Assembly: GCA_009823395.1 (NCBI GenBank)
Contig: CM020510.1
Span: 13,148,273 to 13,212,272 of the forward strand
From: Thamnaconus septentrionalis
Lineage: Eukaryota; Chordata; Actinopteri; Tetraodontiformes; Monacanthidae
DNA length: 64,000 nt
Direction: 5' to 3'
Shown here: piece after piece, positions 60,702 to 64,000 of the stretch
Position numbering within the stretch: position 1 is the stretch's first letter
Layout: each line of letters starts with the position of its first letter
Translations under genes and position numbers: made by a program
The notes under the pieces: generated by a model
Database searches by the model: none
What the model saw: the letters and a program-made list of their open reading frames with translations, nothing else
What the model was told of the DNA's origin: nothing

Positions 60702-61965
60702 TCTCACCTCTCTGCTTCTTAAAATGATACAATATTTGAATCTTTATTTGGATCTCATCCCCGTTTTTTTTTTTAAAAAAAAAGAAAAAAAAAAAGCATA
60801 AATCTAGATTATCTCTTTTAGAGTGGCCCTATTTCCCCTGATGGAACGGGCTTAAATGCATCATAATGAATCTTTAAACCTGGATGAAAACGACGTGTTT
60901 CTCATCACAGCTGCAGTGATTTAGAAAACTCTTCCGGAAGGTTCATCCTCGAGGGAGACAAAAGTTTGTGCAGTTAGTCCAATTGAGAAAAGGCCAACTG
61001 AACCTACTGTCGTTAGGACAACACGCAGCGCAGGGCACTTAAAGAGGGGAGTTGAAATGTGACCCATTTAATGCTCATGACTATGTTGAGTGAGACTTTG
61101 GGGACGCTTTGCGACAAAACTGCTGCTGAGTTGCGCATAAGGGAAGGATTCCACCCAGTTGCAATACAGTCTAAGTGTTACACTGTAATTTACTGATATG
61201 ATGTACTAATATCTGCTGCAGCAGACATGAGCTGCCTCTGTGTGAATTCTCGCACTAATAGCAGGTTATTCTTCATGCATCCTGAACTTGCTACAACCTG
61301 CTAAAACTTTTTTTTTTTTAGACACCTAGTTCTTCACCTTTGCGAAACACAAATTAGAAAAATGCACCCCGCAGCTCGTGCGTTCCGCGCGGCCGTTGAA
61401 CGCAGGCGAAATTCCAATTTTGGCTGAACTGCCCCTTTAAAACTGGCGGTTGGGCTGTGTTGGCCTCGGCGTAGATTGATGTGTCACAGACAGGTAATTT
61501 ATGACCCCTCGGCTGCTGCTGGCAGGCGAGAAGGTGACACGCAACTTTTTTCGCGGCGGCTAAATAAAGGCGGCCTCGCCCAGAGCCTGTTTGAGCAGGA
61601 GGCGGGTTCAGCAGCCCCCCCCACCACCACCACCACCACGACTCCCATCTTCCCGTTGATTATCTCTCACCTTGTCATCTTCAATTAATCCCGTGTTTTC
61701 CCGCACTTTAACAAGCTTGCACCCTTCTCCTCTTTTCTGTCCTGTGCCTCTCTGACCTCCGGCTGCCTTTGCCTCCCCTCTCCTCTCCTCTCCTCCCCTC
61801 TCTCCCCCAGCAGGGGGTCCGAGCCTGTGACACGCCAGCCGTCATTTCCCAGGAATACGGTGTGAAAGCGATCTCTCACACACGCAGGCATGTTGGGACA
61901 GAGGCCTGCAGATTCATTTCAAGGTCTTTTTGGCCGTTACTCCTGGGCCCCGGTTGGAACGGCTG

Positions 61966-62006
61966 TGGGGGTGGCGGTGGGGTTGGGGGGTAGGGAGGTG
62001 GGAGGG
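61966..62006 (+). repeat. G-rich, quadruplex-prone patch
   Basis: At least five runs of three or more G lie within 41 bp with 1-5 nt spacers. This shows structural potential only. Confidence 0.6.
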
Positions 62007-62890
62007 GTCGTTAAAAGTCCTGCTACGTCGTCGTAAATCAACACGTGGCCGTAATATCCGCTGTTTATGTTTCCTGCGCCAGCGGTACAGTATAGCTGGT
62101 GCGAGGTGGCTTCCTCTGCGCTGAAATAAACATCAAGTTGTGGCCCAGCTCAATCAGTCCTCCACTCTGTCCCAGTAATTCTTCTCCAGAGAGGAACCGT
62201 GCACCGGCGCTGGAAGCAGGAAGTGGAATGGCCGAGTGGGAGAGAGAGAGAGAGTGAGGGAGAGAGCCGAGCTTGACTGATGGATGGGCGAGTTATTACA
62301 CCGCTGGGAGGACGTGCCATTTATTGCTAGTTGCTCGTCTCCTGTTGCCTCTTGTTTCTTTTATGACGGTGATCACAGAGCCGCCGCGTGGACAAGCAGC
62401 TCTCTTGTGAAAAAACAAAAAACAAAACACAAAAAAACAACTCACATCAGCAATTTAAAACGCACGCCTACGCGCGAGCTACGTTCAGAGAGCCCCCTCA
62501 CCAGCAGATTTCTGACAGACAGCGCGTGCGTGGGTGCGTGGGGAGAGCGCAGAGAGTCACTGGGAGAAGGTGGAATGATGGGGGTTTGCTGCGGGACCTC
62601 GTCGGCCTCCACTGAGGGGATGCACCCGAGTTTACTGCTCTTAAATAACTTCTGAAGTTAGAAGATACAGCATATGTGAGAATACATATATATGTATATA
62701 CATATATTATATTATACATAATTATTCTATTATATATTTATATTATTATATAAATAATTGGTAGCCTTGGTAGCATGCAAGAGCTTCTGTGCAAGTTAGC
62801 TACGTTTGCTGTTTCACAAAGGCAATGGAGTGATGCTTCGATCTAACAAAAAATATATTAGTGTTTATATACTGTATGTATGTATATACA

Positions 62891-63101
<211 letters not shown>

Positions 63102-64000
63102 CTTTACGTGTAAAATACTTCACTACAGCGTTCACAGAGGATCAACGTTAAAACAAACTTAAATAAATAAAAGAGTGAGCAAGAGAGCAACAGGGTACAG
63201 GACCCCTGCATATGGCAAGTTTGAAATTCTTAAATATTCCAAAGTATTTTTCTCGAGATCCGCCATGTTAACTATCCCTGTTTTTCTGTGTACTTTTGAT
63301 TAGAATTCACTTGTTCATCAAAATCGTCACTTCATTGCCTTTGTGATGTTGCAAATGTAGCTAACTAGCTAAATAGCATGGCAGCTGTTGCGCGCAACCA
63401 AGGCTGCCAATTATTTGCTTCCAGTTTGCAATCGCTGCATTTCTTACAGTACACAATTTCTCACTGCCAATCACAATAACTCTGCTCCAACAGAGTTCAT
63501 TTGCATTTAATTTTTTTCTTTTATTGTTGACCTTTCAAAAGATTTGCTTTACACTGAAGCGGAAACTGGGCTGCATAGTCTCGTATAGTCGTAGGCTGCA
63601 GTCGGCTGTGATGACGCCCGTTTCCTGATCCCTCCACGCGTCTGTTCTGAAAGGCTCCTGTCAGAACGCGGCGTCTCTTCTTTCGCCGACAAAATTAAAA
63701 TAATTGCATGTGATTACGCGCGTTGCTCAAAGCCGCGTTCACCTGCTATTATGCAGCAACTACATTTCACAGGCTAACAAAAACTGGCACCGGCTCTGTC
63801 ATCACTCACTTTGCCCCTTGAATGAACTGTGACAGCGTCATTAAAACAAACCAACAGGAAGAGGAGTATCTGTTCTCAAATGTAGGAAACAGTGTCACAT
63901 AATGAGTGAATGTCAAAAGAAAATAGGGAGAAGAACATGGAAACTGCGAAACAAGAATAATCACTTCTTCAGATATGTTTGCATGTTAATGTATGCAATG
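63102..64000. other. Non-coding stretch at window edge
   Basis: No gene or known repeat is recognised. The 63690-63780 segment has homeodomain and POU-like cores but no clear composite site. Confidence 0.5.

Overview
This window looks like vertebrate nuclear DNA, most probably from a ray-finned (teleost) fish. It has vertebrate-style dinucleotide microsatellites (TG, GA, TA), long A/T tracts and a CpG-rich island around a possible first exon. It also carries interspersed repeats of kinds familiar from teleost genomes: a tRNA-derived SINE resembling zebrafish DANA/Mermaid, a LINE 3' end with a short tandem-repeat tail, and several non-autonomous hAT elements. There is no sign of bacterial, phage or organellar organisation. 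Family names are given from recognised motifs; no database search was possible.

Nearly all of the 64 kb is non-coding. Almost every open frame is short, starts at a non-ATG codon, overlaps frames on the other strand, or reads through a simple repeat. The one coding feature I support is a possible first exon on the + strand. A TATA/CCAAT/GC-box promoter candidate (27643-27724) precedes a CpG-rich, GA/GT-repeat-containing leader (about 27746-28522). A 41-codon signal-peptide-like start follows (28523-28646) and ends at a consensus splice donor (28647). If this is real, the window spans the upstream region and the start of a very long first intron of a secreted or membrane gene that I cannot name. 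The rest of that gene would lie to the right of the window.

Layout. 1-27.6 kb: intergenic DNA with a 425-bp inverted-ended element flanked by 11-bp direct repeats (1444-1890), a hAT MITE (3579-3790), a relic of hAT transposase (8515-8583), a hAT terminus next to a SINE (11490-11795), a locally duplicated two-block sequence (13482-14557), a hAT terminus near 17156 and a perfect 12-bp-stem hairpin at 20293. 27.6-28.7 kb: promoter and first-exon candidate. 28.7-64 kb: AT-rich blocks alternating with homeodomain-motif-rich stretches that look like candidate conserved enhancers. Within this part are a SOX-POU/PBX-HOX/DR5 nuclear-receptor motif group (36100-36339), a PBX-MEIS site (45149), a perfect 15-bp-stem GC-rich hairpin (50924-50959), quadruplex-prone repeats (54202, 56399, 61966), a hAT end beside a LINE 3' end (58130-58700) and a 204-bp TA array (62898-63101).

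The main points for follow-up are the first exon, the duplicated two-block element, the regulatory motif group near 36.1-36.3 kb and the two perfect hairpins. No RNA gene, CRISPR array or intact transposon was recognised.
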